A stretch of 64,000 nt of DNA from the NCBI GenBank assembly GCA_016712375.1, contig JADJRE010000002.1, positions 471,927 through 535,926 on the forward strand. Reading direction: 5' to 3'. The DNA comes from Rhodospirillales bacterium (GTDB lineage: Bacteria; Pseudomonadota; Alphaproteobacteria; Rhodospirillales; Defluviicoccaceae). Below, one piece after another: positions 48,770-58,660 of this stretch (its first letter is position 1; every line of letters starts with the position of its first letter). The notes beneath the pieces were generated by a model. It saw only the letters and a list, made by a program, of their open reading frames with translations, ran no database searches and was not told the origin of the DNA. A program made the position numbers and the translations under genes.

Positions 48770-48955
48770 CCGTCTTCGAATGGGGCCAGCCGAAAATGGC
48801 TTGAGCCACCACAATCTGATCTCGGGCCCGCGTTGCGGAACCGGTGATGTCCCCCGCCGGGACGGCGGTTGTGGTGACCTCGTTAAATCGGCTGATGACG
48901 GCTCCGCCGCATGTCGTTCCATACGTTGAGGCACCCGACCCGAACATCATCATGA
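48770..48955 (-). pseudogene. Unidentified gene fragment abutting the IS110 remnant
   Basis: A minus-strand frame from ATG 48955 (MMMFGSGASTYGTTCGG, then ISRFNEVTTTAVPAGDITGS, ARDQIVVAQAIFGWP) has coding-like codon use and is cut by the IS110 fragment. A second minus-strand scrap at about 49035-49150 reads RLWRSLASLKKGIYPLPGQ and ends FGEKCKSAL. I recognise neither. Confidence 0.3.
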
Positions 48956-49168
48956 GGCATCGACCTCGGAAAGGACCATGACCCCGGCGTTGGCACCACC
49001 AAAAGGCCTTGACGAACCTCCGCAATTAAAGGGCCGACTTACACTTTTCGCCGAACTTCATGAGACCGGGATAGGGCTGACCGGGCAGCGGATAGATGCC
49101 TTTCTTCAAGCTCGCGAGGCTGCGCCACAATCGCGTATAGCAGCCCGTTGACGATGTATCCGTTGTGA

Positions 49169-50485
49169 TCATGTCGGGTTGGCGGTGACGGCGACGATGA
49201 GGAGGGCGAAGTCGCCACGGCCGTCGGTGTCAGGGACAGCGAAGAGGAGCATCGCCAGAATCTCCTCGCTATGAACGACGAACAGCAGCACCCGGCCGCG
49301 GGCGGCGGCCTCCCTTGGGGTGCCGACGCCGATCAGATGGCGCATCAGGATGCCGAGGTTGTGGCCGGCGACGTGGATCAGGTAGCGCTTGTGGACGTTT
49401 TCCCGGCCGCGAAGCCAGGTCCGCCGCATGCCGCGCTCCAGAGTGTGAGCGAACGATCGCTCGACGATCTCGGCCCGTTTTCGCATCGCCGCCTTGCCGA
49501 CCGCGGAGCGGAGCCGGTTGCGGTTGGCGTAGACGGCGTCCCGCGCCTCGGTGTCGCCGTGCCAGCGAGAGAAGCTCTTGCGCTGCGGCTCGGCGATCCG
49601 CGTCTTCCAGACACCGCCGTCGAGGTCTTTCAGCACCGCCCGGGAGTGGTAGCCTTTGTCGGCGACGAGTTCGGCGGGCTCCGGCCGTCGCAGGCGCGCG
49701 ATCGACTGAAGCCAGGTTCGCCGCCGCCGCCTCCAGCGTGCCCGGCAACGTCGTCGTGTCGCCCTCGTCCGCCGGGTGAATCTCCGCCGCGACCACCGCG
49801 CCGGTGTCGAGATCGACGGCGTGTTCCGGCTTGCAGGCCAGACGCGTGGTGCCGTCTTTCATCTTGGCGATCATCGCCTCGGGATCGGTCCCGCTCACCC
49901 AGTCCGCGTTGGACAGCTTCTTGCCCTGCGGGCGCGATCGATGCGAACGAGATCGTCGGCGGACGGCGTCTCGATGCCGCTTTCCGTGGCCATCCGCTTC
50001 AGCATCTCCCGGTAGGTCTCGCCCGTCTCCCGGCGCACGATCGTCCGAAGCGCGGCGTTCGCCTCCATGGTCGAGGCATCGACGCCGATCCGCTCGCCTT
50101 TCACCAGGCCGCGCTCGGCGAGCAGCGCCAGCACTCCAGCCGAATACCGTCTCGTGAACCTCGGCGGGCAGGCGCGAGCGCGTCTTCGACAGCCAGGAAT
50201 GATCCGGCACCCGCTCGGTCGTCCGCAGCCGCAGGAACTCCCGCAGCGACAGCGAATCCGCACAGCGCCATTCGATCCCGCGCTCGAGTCGATGCCTCGA
50301 AATACCCCACCATGTGCATCCGGAAGTAGCGGCCGGGCGGAACCGACGGTGCCCCCATCTTCGCCGCGTAATACGGCTTGCAGATCGTCTCGGCAAACGC
50401 GTCGAAGCCGGCCTCGATCAGCACCCCTGAAGCCGATCGTAGAAAACATGCCCCGGCGACCGCGGCATCTCCGCCACGTCACCAC
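49169..50485 (-). pseudogene. IS1182-family transposase, multiply frameshifted
   Basis: Pieces in three frames follow in order: FAETICKPYYAAKMGAPSVP and GRYFRMHMVGYFE, SLSLREFLRLRTTERVPDHS, WLSKTRSRLPAEVHE, KKLSNADWVSGTDPEAMIAK, KPEHAVDLDTGAVVAAEIHP, and finally KRAEIVERSFAHTLERGMRR with HVAGHNLGILMRHLIGVGTP. This is the order of an IS1182 transposase. At least four breaks are present, probably a mix of decay and read errors. Confidence 0.8.
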
Positions 50486-50786
50486 CAGATCACCTTGCCG
50501 ATCCCCCGCCGACCCAGCGCCATCCGGGCAATCCCCAAGTCCCTGATCAACCCATGGAGTCAGAGCCGGCGGACTTCGTCAACGGGTTGATAGGCCTCGT
50601 CGGTTGCGCCGGCGAGGCTGATGAACCTCACCACGGATCGGTTTTCGTGACGTCTGGAATCCTGGTGTGATTATGGATGGCCCGCCCTTTCCACGCGATC
50701 CGGTAGGATCGTACGGGTTTCCAGGAGAGGGAGAACGGGGCCGATGGGGGTTGGACGGGTCCGGCCGGGTGGTGGTGCGTTGACGG

Positions 50787-51718
50787 GTGCGGCGTCAGGC
50801 GCTGGAGCGGTTCGTCGGCGGCCTGCCGCGGTGCATCGTGGCGATCGAGGCGTGCTGCGGCGCGCACCATCTCGGGCGGATATTCGGCGCGCAGGGCCAC
50901 GAGGTTCGGCTGATGTCACCGGAGTACGTGCGCCCTTACATGAAGGCGCAGAAGAACGACGACCGGGACGCCGAGGCCCGCGGAAGCGGCGACACGCCCG
51001 ACGATGCGTTTTGTTCCGGTGAAGAGCGTGGCGCAGTCCGACGTGCAGGCGCTGCATCGGGCGCGGGAGCGACTTGTGGCGGAGCGTACGGCGCTGATCA
51101 ATCATCTGCGGGCGCTGTTGCTCGAACGCGGCATCACCGCCCCGGAGGGACGCGGCAAGCTGGCGGCGGAGCTGTGCACCTTTGCCGACGAGGACGACAG
51201 CCGGCTGAGCCCGCGCATCCGGCTTCTGGTCGAGGATCTGCGTCGCGAATGGCGCGCGCTCGACGAGCGGATCGCCGCCTTCGACGCGGAGTTCGTGGCC
51301 CTGGCGCGTGAAGACGCGGCGGCCCGGCGGCTGATGACGATCCCGGGCATCGGCACCATCAACGCCACGGCGCTGGCGGCGTCGGTCGGCGATGCGCGCA
51401 CCTTCGGACGCGGGCGGGACATGGCGGCCCTCGCTGGGCCTCACGCCGCGACAGCGGACGACCGGCGGCAAACCGCGCCTGCTCGGGATCAGCAAGCGCG
51501 GCAACCGCTACCTGCGCAAGAACCTGATCCATGGCGCGCGGGCGGTGCTGCCGCGCCTCGCCGACCAGGACACGCCGCTCGGGCGATGGACGCGGGCGTT
51601 GCTGACCCGTGCGCCCAAGAACGTCGTGATCGTGGCGCTGGCCAACAAGCTGGCGCGCATCGTCTGGGCGGTCCTCACCCACGGCCGCGACTACGACGCG
51701 CGTTACGCGACGGCATAA
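50787..51718 (+). pseudogene. IS110-family transposase (second lineage), frameshifted
   Basis: GTG 50787: FVGGLPRCIVAIEACCGAHH, VRLMSPEYVRPYMKAQKNDD and RDAEA end the first frame. MRFVPVKSVAQSDVQALHR to LMTIPGIGTINATALAASVG follows in frame two, and LGLTPRQRTTGGKPRLLGIS, KRGNRYLRKNLIHGARAVL in the next. The catalytic Ser region and Gly-Ile-Ser-Lys-Arg-Gly motif are present. The extreme N-terminus with the first DEDD Asp is not seen, so it is either truncated or hidden by another break. About 275 non-coding bases follow. Confidence 0.8.
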
Positions 51719-52029
51719 GTTCTGACGCTCGGTCACGCAATCCTGCGCTGACCGGCCGGCGGTGTCTTCGGGCGGTAGAGAGGAGGATGGCCTGACAGTC
51801 GGACGGCAGCGTGGAAACCTGAAGCGTTGAACGGTCCGCCAAGGCCGTTGTGATTATGAGGATTAGGCTGCGCGGATCTCCATCTTGGCCGGGCAAAGCC
51901 CGAAACCGGATGCGTTGATGCAGACTGACCAGCGCCAGAGACCCAAAACGCCTTGCAGACGGGGCGGCCCATACGTTCAAGGGGTCCGCCCTTGATTGGA
52001 GCGGAGCGGCGGGGATGGGTGGGATTGAA

Positions 52030-52141
52030 CGGCTTGGCTGGGGCGATCTCGACGGACCTGAAGGACCGTTTGCCTGGGCAGCGCAAGACGCAGCAAGAGA
52101 AGCTGGCGCTGCTGGTGGCGACGATGCTGGAGGTGCGCTAG
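52030..52141 (+). pseudogene. IS4-family transposase N-terminal scrap
   Basis: LKDRLPGQRKTQQEKLALLV ATMLEVR then stop matches the start of IS4-group transposases. Nothing further of the element is recognisable. The bases to 52363 hold no gene I can support. Confidence 0.5.
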
Positions 52142-52363
52142 CCCGGTTGAATGTATGCGCAATGCTCAGCCAGACCAGCGAGCCTTTTTCGCCGCCGGCC
52201 GCGGGCTGGGCGACCCTTTCTGCATCTCGGATGTCTCGCAATTCCAGCCATTCATGGCCGGCTGGCGTGCTACGACCGGCGCCGGGACAACACCAAGCTC
52301 GAACGGTTATCCAGCTTGGGAAGGCAGATCCCGCGCAATAACCGGTGGGTGCAGGCGGAGGCG

Positions 52364-52597
52364 CTATTCGCGACCACGTTCGATCGACGCGAGAAAGCAG
52401 CCCCAAGTTGTTCCATCGTGTGCACGATCGGAGATCCAGATTTCGATCGCTTCGCGAGACCAGTTGTCAATGAGCGCAAGCGGCCTAGGAAATCCATTAC
52501 TTTCCAGACGCTCGCGAATTTCCAAGAATTTCGACGGAGCGATCTTCAGAAGCCGTGCGACGCCTTTGACGTCCAAGATCGGGCTCAGGTACGGCAT
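52364..52597 (-). CDS. Small AlpA-like helix-turn-helix protein
   Basis: A 77-residue protein: ILDVKGVARLLKIAPSKFLE IRERLESNGFPRP then WSREAIEIWISDRAH. The pattern of a first helix pair, a Pro-Arg-Pro turn and a terminal W-x-x-x-x-I-x-x-W is that of AlpA/MerR-type excisive regulators of phages and genomic islands. It is the leftmost recognisable gene of the integrative element and lies on the same strand as the primase. Confidence 0.6.
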   Translation of the reverse strand: MPYLSPILDVKGVARLLKIAPSKFLEIRERLESNGFPRPLALIDNWSREAIEIWISDRAHDGTTWGCFLASIERGRE

Positions 52598-52663
52598 AAA
52601 ACCTCTTCGACCTATTTTTGCGATCTTCCACGCAAACCCCCCGCCCGGTATGGACCCCGAAAG

Positions 52664-52882
52664 TCACGAGGAATCGCGCCCCCCACCGAGGGCGGCCAGT
52701 CCCTGCGAGCACGCTGCCCCCAAGATGGTGGCGAGGGCGTCCAGTCCGGCACGCAGCTGCGGGCCGGTCCCACGCGACGGCCTTCGATCCTGGAAGACCA
52801 CCAGATCATCAACAGCTGATTTCTTCTTTGGCGCCCACGGCAGCACCGTGACCAGTGGCGCGCATGCCGGCCGACGTTCCAC
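52664..52882 (-). CDS. Small hypothetical protein of the integrative element
   Basis: A 72-codon frame from GTG 52882: CAPLVTVLPWAPKKKSAVDD, LVVFQDRRPSRGTGPQLRAG, LDALATILGAA. The frame is open upstream to about 52975 without an ATG. Same strand as the primase and the AlpA-like gene. No family recognised; codon use is only mildly coding-like. Confidence 0.35.
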   Translation of the reverse strand: MERRPACAPLVTVLPWAPKKKSAVDDLVVFQDRRPSRGTGPQLRAGLDALATILGAACSQGLAALGGGRDSS

Positions 52883-52947
52883 CGGCGCTCGGTCGCCGCG
52901 GTCGATGCTGCTGCCAGAGCGTGCGCGGCCAAGAGCAGGGAAACAAC

Positions 52948-53161
52948 CGTCCGCAGCGTCCGCAAGAGCGCCTAAGACATTAGATTAAAGGATAATCCTG
53001 CGGACGCAAACGCGGACGGTGTGCGGACGGAACCTGAAATGCGGACGCAAACCTCGGCGGCGGCCGCAAGTGATTCCAAGCGAGTGATTTTGCGTCTGCA
53101 CGTCAAGTCATTGGGACTGAAAAGTTTTATTTGCGTTCCGGACGCGAGGACGGTGCGGACA
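52948..53161. repeat. Iteron-like cluster of TGCGGACG octamers
   Basis: TGCGGACG occurs at 52999, 53022 and 53040. Its complement CGTCCGCA occurs at 52948 and 52957. One-mismatch forms are at 53011 and 53154. TGCGGACGCAAAC is exact twice (52999 and 53040). The cluster directly follows the primase-helicase stop, like the cis replication region near phage P4 alpha. It could be an origin or operator. Confidence 0.6.
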
Positions 53162-53176
53162 AAAAATTCGCTACTT

Positions 53177-55427
53177 CTAGCCCTCATCATCATTCAACCT
53201 GTGCTCGATATGGATGAGCCGATTCCGAGCATGCCCCTCTCTGTCGTCGAACCGAGTTTCTATTCCGACCTTTCGCAAGAACGTCGCCCCACGTCGCAAG
53301 CGGGCCGATAGGGCGCGCGGCGTTGCCGGCCAACCCTTGCTCTTGCGGGTACCATCGTCCACGTGCTCAGCGAGGGCACCCAGTAAGCCGGTCGCTGTAC
53401 CGCGCCACGTTCCGCACGCATCCATCAGCGAGCGGACCGAGGCAGTTACCGGGTCGCCTTCAAGGACGTTCTCGACCATCTCGCGCCGATTGGCCTCAAA
53501 GGCCTGCAGGAATGTTCCGCGCTTCCACACCGCGCCCTCGCATGCGGTCGCCCACAATGCGAAATCGGCCATGCGCGGCAGCCGCTCTAAGCGGACCTCT
53601 GGCAGCTCTCTCAACCCAAATGCCACCATGTCCAGCAACGCGCCGAGGATTCCGGGCGCGCCCGCTCTACGGCGGACCACAACCCCGTCTCCGGGCCTTC
53701 GAACATCCTCTGCGATGGCGGTGAGCACGATTCCGATGGTGCGGTCGGCCAAGTCCGGCCGGTCGACAAAATCGACGATGCCGTTCATCACCGTCGGTCG
53801 TGTTCCATCGAAAATCACCTCATCACTATCCGTGTACAGCTGCCGGCACGACCAGCCGCCGCCAGTCGACAAGCGGCATAGCGCATCGCTCAGCCAAAAG
53901 GGCAACGAGGACACATTGTCGAATGCGAGGACGTGCCCATTAGAAGCAGCGATGAATAGGTCGCGTTCCTCACGCGGCAGCGAGCGAATGGGCGCCGCGT
54001 TCGGGTCAACGAAGAACCGAAGCACCGCAGTCATGGTCGATTTGGCGCTGCCCTGCTCGCCGGTTACCTCAAGGGCAGGGTATGGACTGCGGCCTGCGAG
54101 CGCAGCCACTAACCATGAGACGATAAGGACTAAATCGCTCTCGTTGGCGACATTCAGAAAGGGCCGCAGGTCGTCGAGCGAGCCGCTACGCACGGGAACG
54201 GGCAGCGGTCGCATGCCGGCGGTTCGCCGGAAACGCACCGGCGGATTGCTGATGACGCGCCAGCCGTCCGGCCCCACCTCAACGGCACGCCACTCTTCGT
54301 CAGCAAGGTCGAGGTAGATTTTGCCTTCATGCTCGCCGGTGCGCAGATGAACCCGGCGGACGTCGCCGGCGGCGTAGGCGGTTGCATCAAGCATTCCAAT
54401 AAGCTCTCGGAATTGGTCCGCCTTCAGCACATGTCCCATGGCGTCGTATGTCAGGTGGTTCACCCAGCGGCGAAACCCGCGCGACAGTATCGGCCATGTC
54501 TCACAATGGCCACCGACGCGGACGTGCCCAAAGCATTCGTCTGCCGGCGTATTGAAAAGCCCGGCGTCGTCATGAAACTCTTTGAGTATGATATCGAACA
54601 CGAGAGTGGATAGTTTCTTCTTTTCCTTTTTCTCTTTCTCTCCCGGCTTTGGCTTCTTTCGCTGATGCCGGGTCAGCTCTTCGCCGAACAGCGCATGCAA
54701 CGCGGCCGTCAGCTTTTCCGTCCCGACCGCCCGATGAACCTCGGTGACATCCTTTCCGCTGGCACCGACACGCGCGTGCAGCTCTTGGGTCGAAAACCGC
54801 AGGACCTCACGGCCGGGGTCGAACCGGTTGAGTTGCGCATCCCCGGCCTTATCGTAGTCGCCGAGCGCGATGACGACACAGAACGGCTCAAGATATTGAT
54901 TCCACTTTGGTTTCCAGTCTTTAAACGATGATGCAGTAAAGCCAAGCTGGCGCAGGGTATCCGCATCTCGTTCGCCCTCGGTGAGGATGATGGCAGCGTT
55001 AGTTGACTTGATTATCTCTGGCAGAGCATAGGGAATGCGGCAGTGAGCGTTCGGCTGCCACTGGTCGCCAATCTTGGACCAGGGGGCGCCAGCCAATACC
55101 GCCCGGATATTTCGCGTTGCAAAAGGCAACCTCGCCGGCCGCGTTCTGGTAGAAGTGCTCGCGAACAGGCGCCTGCCCTCGACACTGGCGTGGATGGCTC
55201 TTTACGCGCTCATCCTTAGTGTCGTTGGGCCAGAGCCCGCGCGCGACTAACGCGGCGCGCACGGCGTCTTGCGAGCAGCCGGCAAAGCAATGCCAGAGCA
55301 CCTTGCCGCCGTCGCCTTCCGATATCTCCAAGCTTGGGTTCGTGTCCGCATGCCCGGGACAGCATACTTTGACTCTGGAACCCAGCCACTTGCCGCCAAG
55401 GGCGGCGACCAGCTCGCGGACGTTCAT
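53177..55427 (-). CDS. Primase-helicase (CHC2 zinc finger, Toprim, ATPase), frameshifted
   Basis: ATG 55427 has GGGGAGG seven bases upstream. The zinc-binding motif CPGHADTNPS to LWHCFAGC is at about residues 23-51. An extra C in the run at 55082-55086 shifts the frame after YPGGIGWRP. The Toprim region (AAIILTEGERDADTLRQLG, VVIALGDYDKAGDAQ), a Lys-rich linker and a helicase-like ATPase follow (EVTGEQGSAKSTMTAVLRFF, LFIAASNGHVLAFDNVSSLP, VDFVDRPDLADRTIGIVL). Restored length is about 750 residues. The domain order matches P4-alpha-like replication proteins of satellites and islands. It lies next to repeats that could be its origin. Confidence 0.85.
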
Positions 55428-55613
55428 GCCGCTACCTCCCCGATGCGATCCCATATCTTCTGGAGGATGCGGCGTTGTTTCCGTGACAACGGCCATCACC
55501 GGCGTCCGTGCCCCGCATCAGGCAGTCCCATCGCCCCTCCCGCTTCTGTCCACGCCCATGTCCGACTTCGCTGCCAGCCGCCCGGCCGGCGAGCGCGTAG
55601 CCCGCCTCCGGCA

Positions 55614-55835
55614 TCAGGCGTCATCACGTGTATCGCCAGCGAGCATCTTCCGCAGCGGCTGCAGCGGCACGCGCACTGTCCGCCGAATCCTGATTGACGG
55701 GATTTCGCCGCTCTTGACCGCTTCCCATGCCGTCCCGAGACCGATGCCGAGGATCTTCGCGGCGGTGGGAACGTTGACCGCCTCCGCCTGTGCCTCGGGC
55801 TCGCGACGACGCCGAGCGCTAGTTTGTGCTGCCAT
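55614..55835 (-). CDS. Excisionase-like helix-turn-helix protein
   Basis: ATG 55835 is chosen for GGGAGGGTGA upstream. A basic N-terminus (SARRRREPEAQ) precedes VNVPTAAKILGIGLGTAWEA, VKSGEIPSIRI and VRVPLQPLRKML, the short winged-helix DNA-binding layout of excisionases. Convergent with nothing and divergent from the ribbon-helix-helix gene, with about 140 bases of shared control region between them. Confidence 0.75.
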   Translation of the reverse strand: MAAQTSARRRREPEAQAEAVNVPTAAKILGIGLGTAWEAVKSGEIPSIRIRRTVRVPLQPLRKMLAGDTRDDA

Positions 55836-55977
55836 CTTGTCACCCTCCCTGATCCGGTTGGACCGCATGGGGTCCGATACAGCATGCTACACCGTACACC
55901 TATACGGGGCAAGACATGATGGACCGGATGCGGTAACCTGTGTCTTTCTGATTTCAGGCAGTGCAGAGGGCAGGCAG

Positions 55978-56205
55978 ATGAACTTGTCGCAAACCAGGGG
56001 CGGCCAGACGTCCAGCTCTGAGGTTGAAAGTGTTCAAATCAAACTGCGCATTAAACCAGCTCTACGTTCCAGCCTAGAAGAAGCAGCAAAGATAAATGGC
56101 GTGTCATTAAGTCAAGAGATTGTATGTAGGCTCTACAGGACGTTTGCCGTTGAGGAAACTGAAAGCAAGATCGAACAAGTGATGCAGGAATTTGGCGAAA
56201 AATGA
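55978..56205 (+). CDS. Arc-like ribbon-helix-helix regulator
   Basis: A 75-residue protein from ATG 55978 with AGAGGG upstream. VQIKLRIKPALRSSLEEAAK, then GVSLSQEIVCRLYRTF, is the Arc/MetJ ribbon-helix-helix fold (beta strand then two helices). The C-terminal tail is acidic (EETESKIEQVM). It is AT-richer than the surroundings and heads the short leftover operon leading to the integrase. Likely a phage-type repressor. Confidence 0.8.
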   Translation: MNLSQTRGGQTSSSEVESVQIKLRIKPALRSSLEEAAKINGVSLSQEIVCRLYRTFAVEETESKIEQVMQEFGEK

Positions 56206-56294
56206 ATAAGATGACTGATAAAATCGACGCGATAATAACCGAGAATGGGTTTACATATTCCATAGAGAGTAAAAGAACAAAACAAAGGAGCTAA
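56202..56294 (+). CDS. 30-residue small protein between regulator and integrase
   Basis: ATG 56202 overlaps the previous stop (ATGA) and the frame encodes MTDKIDAIITENGFTYSIES then KRTKQRS. AT-rich and basic at the end. Translational coupling and its position five bases before the integrase start favour a real gene. Function unknown. Confidence 0.45.
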   Translation: MNKMTDKIDAIITENGFTYSIESKRTKQRS

Positions 56295-56306
56295 TAAAAT
56301 GGCTAG

Positions 56307-57449
56307 TGGTTCCATCCTAACGCACGAGTCCCTTTGGGGATTCCCAGCGTCTGGCGGTCGTGCGAGTCTGCGCGATGCGCAAGGGGATCGTCGTTGATGT
56401 CGGTACCGAGGATCGTGTGCGGTTGGCCGCGATCATCGGCAATCGGAACAGCCCGCAAAAGCATGTTTGGCGGGCGCGGATCGTGCTGTTGACCGCCGAC
56501 GGGCTGGGCACGTCCGCGATCATGCGGCAGACCGGCAAGAGCAAGTCGGTGGTCTGGCGCTGGCAGGAGCGCTTCATGCAGGCGGGCGTCGAAGGTCTGC
56601 TGCGCGACAAGACCGGCCGTCGCGCAAGCCGCCCTTGGCCAAGGCGGTGATCGCGCGGGTGCTGGAGCTGACGGCCGGCGAGCCGCCGGGCGAGGCCACC
56701 CACTGGACGGCGGCGGCGATGGCCAAGGCCACCGGCATCAGCGTTTCCTCCGTCCAGCGCATCTGGCACAGCCACGGTCTCGCGCCGCACCGGGTGCGGC
56801 AGTTCAAGCTCTCCAACGATCCGAAGTTCGCCAACAAGCTGCGGGACGTGGTCGGCCTTTACGTCGATCCGCCGGCGCACGCGGTGGTGCTGTCGGTGGA
56901 CGAGAAGAGCCAGATCCAGGCGCTCGACCGCACCCAGCCCGGCCTGCCGATGAAGAAGGGACGCGCCGGCACCATGACCCACGATTACAAGCGCAACGGC
57001 ACCACCACCCCGTTCGCGGCGCTGAACGTCCTGGAAGGCACGGTGATCGGCCGCTGCATGCAGCGTCACCGGCACCAGGAGTTCATCCACTTCCTCAATG
57101 CCGTCGAGGCGCAGGTGCCGGTCGGCAAGATCGTTCATCTCATCCTCGACAACTACGCGACGCACAAGCACCCGAAGGTGATGCAGTGGCTCGCCCGGCA
57201 TCCCCGCTTCGTCTTCCACTTCACCCCGACCTCGGCGTCATGGCTCAACGCCGTCGAGGGGTTCTTCGCCAAACTCACCCGACGGCGGCTCAAACGCGGC
57301 GTGTTTCGATCCATCGTCGATCTCCAGGCCGCCATCAACCGCTTCATCGAAGAAGCCAATCATGAACCCAAGCCTTTCGTCTGGACCGCCGATCCCGATA
57401 AGATCATCGCCGCCGTCAAGCGAGGGCGCCAAACGTTAGAGTCGATCCA
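56307..57449 (+). mobile_element. IS630-family element inserted in the integrase start
   Basis: CTAG flanks both sides (56303-56306 and 57450-57453), consistent with TA-target duplication by this family. The ends share the pattern TAGTGGxTC...CTAACG in inverted orientation. The transposase stop codon is supplied by the right CTAG. Confidence 0.85.
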
Positions 57450-57453
57450 CTAG
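56360..57453 (+). CDS. IS630 transposase, one frameshift
   Basis: GTG 56360. The N-terminal helix-turn-helix (MRQTGKSKSVVWRWQERFMQ, GVEGLLRDKTGR) is followed by one missing C near 56625, after which SRKPPLAKAVIARVLELTAG continues. The DDE triad is complete: VVLSVDEKSQIQALDR (Asp), ILDNYATHKHPKV (Asp), WLNAVEGFFAKLTRR (Glu). Length and order are normal for IS630, so it may be active if the shift is a read error. Confidence 0.88.
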
Positions 57454-58616
57454 TGTCCGCAAACGAACCTGGCGATACGGCAAGACGGGCTATGTGGTCG
57501 ATTGGATCGACAAGACCGGCCGGCGCCACAATCGGCAATTTCGCCTGTACCGGGAGGCGGACCAATTCCGGCGGGAGACGGAGCGCGCACTTGAGGCGGG
57601 CACCTTCCGGCCGAAAGCGGATAAGGTGACGGTACGGGACGCTTGCACGTCTTTCCTGGAGCACTGCCAGGGCCGGCAGGAGCGGGGCGAGCGGATGACG
57701 CGGCACTGCCTTGCGGTCTACCGCGGACACATCAACAACCACGTGCTCAGCAAAACCTACGGCATCGGCGCAACGACGCTGGCCCGGTTGACGGCGGGAA
57801 TCGTCGGCGACTTCCGCGACGGCATGCGCAGCGCGGGAGTGTCGGTGCCGACTGCCCGCAAGGTGCTCAGCACCTTGCACGGCGTGCTGCAGTTCGCCAT
57901 CGGCAAGGAGTTGATCGCCGTCAACCCCGCGCACGGGGTGCGGGTGATCGGCCGCCGGGACGAAGGTTCGCAGAAGGTGCGGCCACCCAGCAAGGAATCG
58001 GTCGCGGCATTGCTAATGGCCGCCGGCGAGAATCGGCTCGCCATCTGGTTCGCCGCCGCCACTGGCGTGCGGGCGGGAGAACAGTGGGCACTGCGGTGGC
58101 GGCACCTGGACCTTGCCGGCGGGGAGGTCGCGGTTGAGGCGCGGGTTGACTGCTACGGGCGGAAGACACGACGAAGACGGAAGCCGGGGTGCGCCAGATC
58201 CCGCTCGGTCGGGAGCTCGTCAGCGCTTTGAAGACATGGCGCCTGCGGTCACCGCACAGTCGCGATGACGATCTTGTCTTTCCCAACGGCAGCGGCGGCT
58301 ACACCTGCCACAGCAACTTTGTGAAGCGCGCCTTCAGGCCGCTGGTGGTGAAAGCGGGTGTGCAGGTCGACAACTGGCACGCGCTTCGGCACTACGCCAT
58401 AAGCACCTGGATCGAGGCTGGCCTATCCCCCAAGACGGTGCAGACGTTCGCCGGGCACAGCGCCCTGGAAGTCACCATGAGCAGGTACGGCCATTTGTTC
58501 CGCGATGCTGCACACCAGGAGGCCATGAATCGAATCTCGGATGAGCTTGTAGCAAAATGCAGCACACGTGCAGCACATCACAACAATAACAAAGGCTTAC
58601 CGGTGATTTTCTTCAC

Positions 58617-58660
58617 CTCATAACCTGAAGGTCAGAGGTTCAAATCCTCTCCCGCAACCA
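58617..58660 (+). tRNA. tRNA-fMet 3' fragment (attachment site of the element)
   Basis: CTCATAACCTGAAGGTC carries a CAT anticodon loop and 3' anticodon stem. AGAGGTTCAAATCCTCT is a perfect T-arm and CCCGCAACCA the acceptor end with encoded CCA. The 5' half is replaced by the integrase 3' end. The sequence matches bacterial initiator tRNA. Integrases often use tRNA 3' ends, so this is the att copy distal to the intact tRNA gene, which is not in the window. Confidence 0.75.

Larger units (their letters stand above)
56299..58623 (+). pseudogene. int: Tyrosine integrase, interrupted by IS630 and frameshifted
   Basis: ATG 56299 with AGGAG nine bases upstream encodes MAS, then IS630 interrupts. 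Removing 56307-57453 restores MASVRKRTWRYGKTGYVVDW in frame. The core-binding domain (TVRDACTSFLEHCQGRQERG, LARLTAGIVGDFRDGMRSAG) is followed by the catalytic domain: TGVRAGEQWALRW (Arg), after a lost G near 58160 QIPLGRELVSALK, then WHALRHYAIS (H-x-x-R), FAGHSALEVTMSRYGHLF (His, Tyr). The intact gene would be about 390 codons. The stop lies inside the tRNA remnant that serves as attachment site. As it stands it cannot be expressed from its own start. Confidence 0.88.

Noticed and set aside
51719..52363. ORFs on both strands between the IS110 and the AlpA-like gene
   Set aside because: Frames are Arg/Pro/Ser-rich and incoherent; only the short IS4 scrap is recognisable.
55424..55614. Small minus-strand ORFs before the primase, including one ending RRILQKIWDRIGEVAA
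   Set aside because: The likeliest short peptide (about 21 codons from TTG) is coupled to the primase start but its upstream part is out of frame; too uncertain to annotate.
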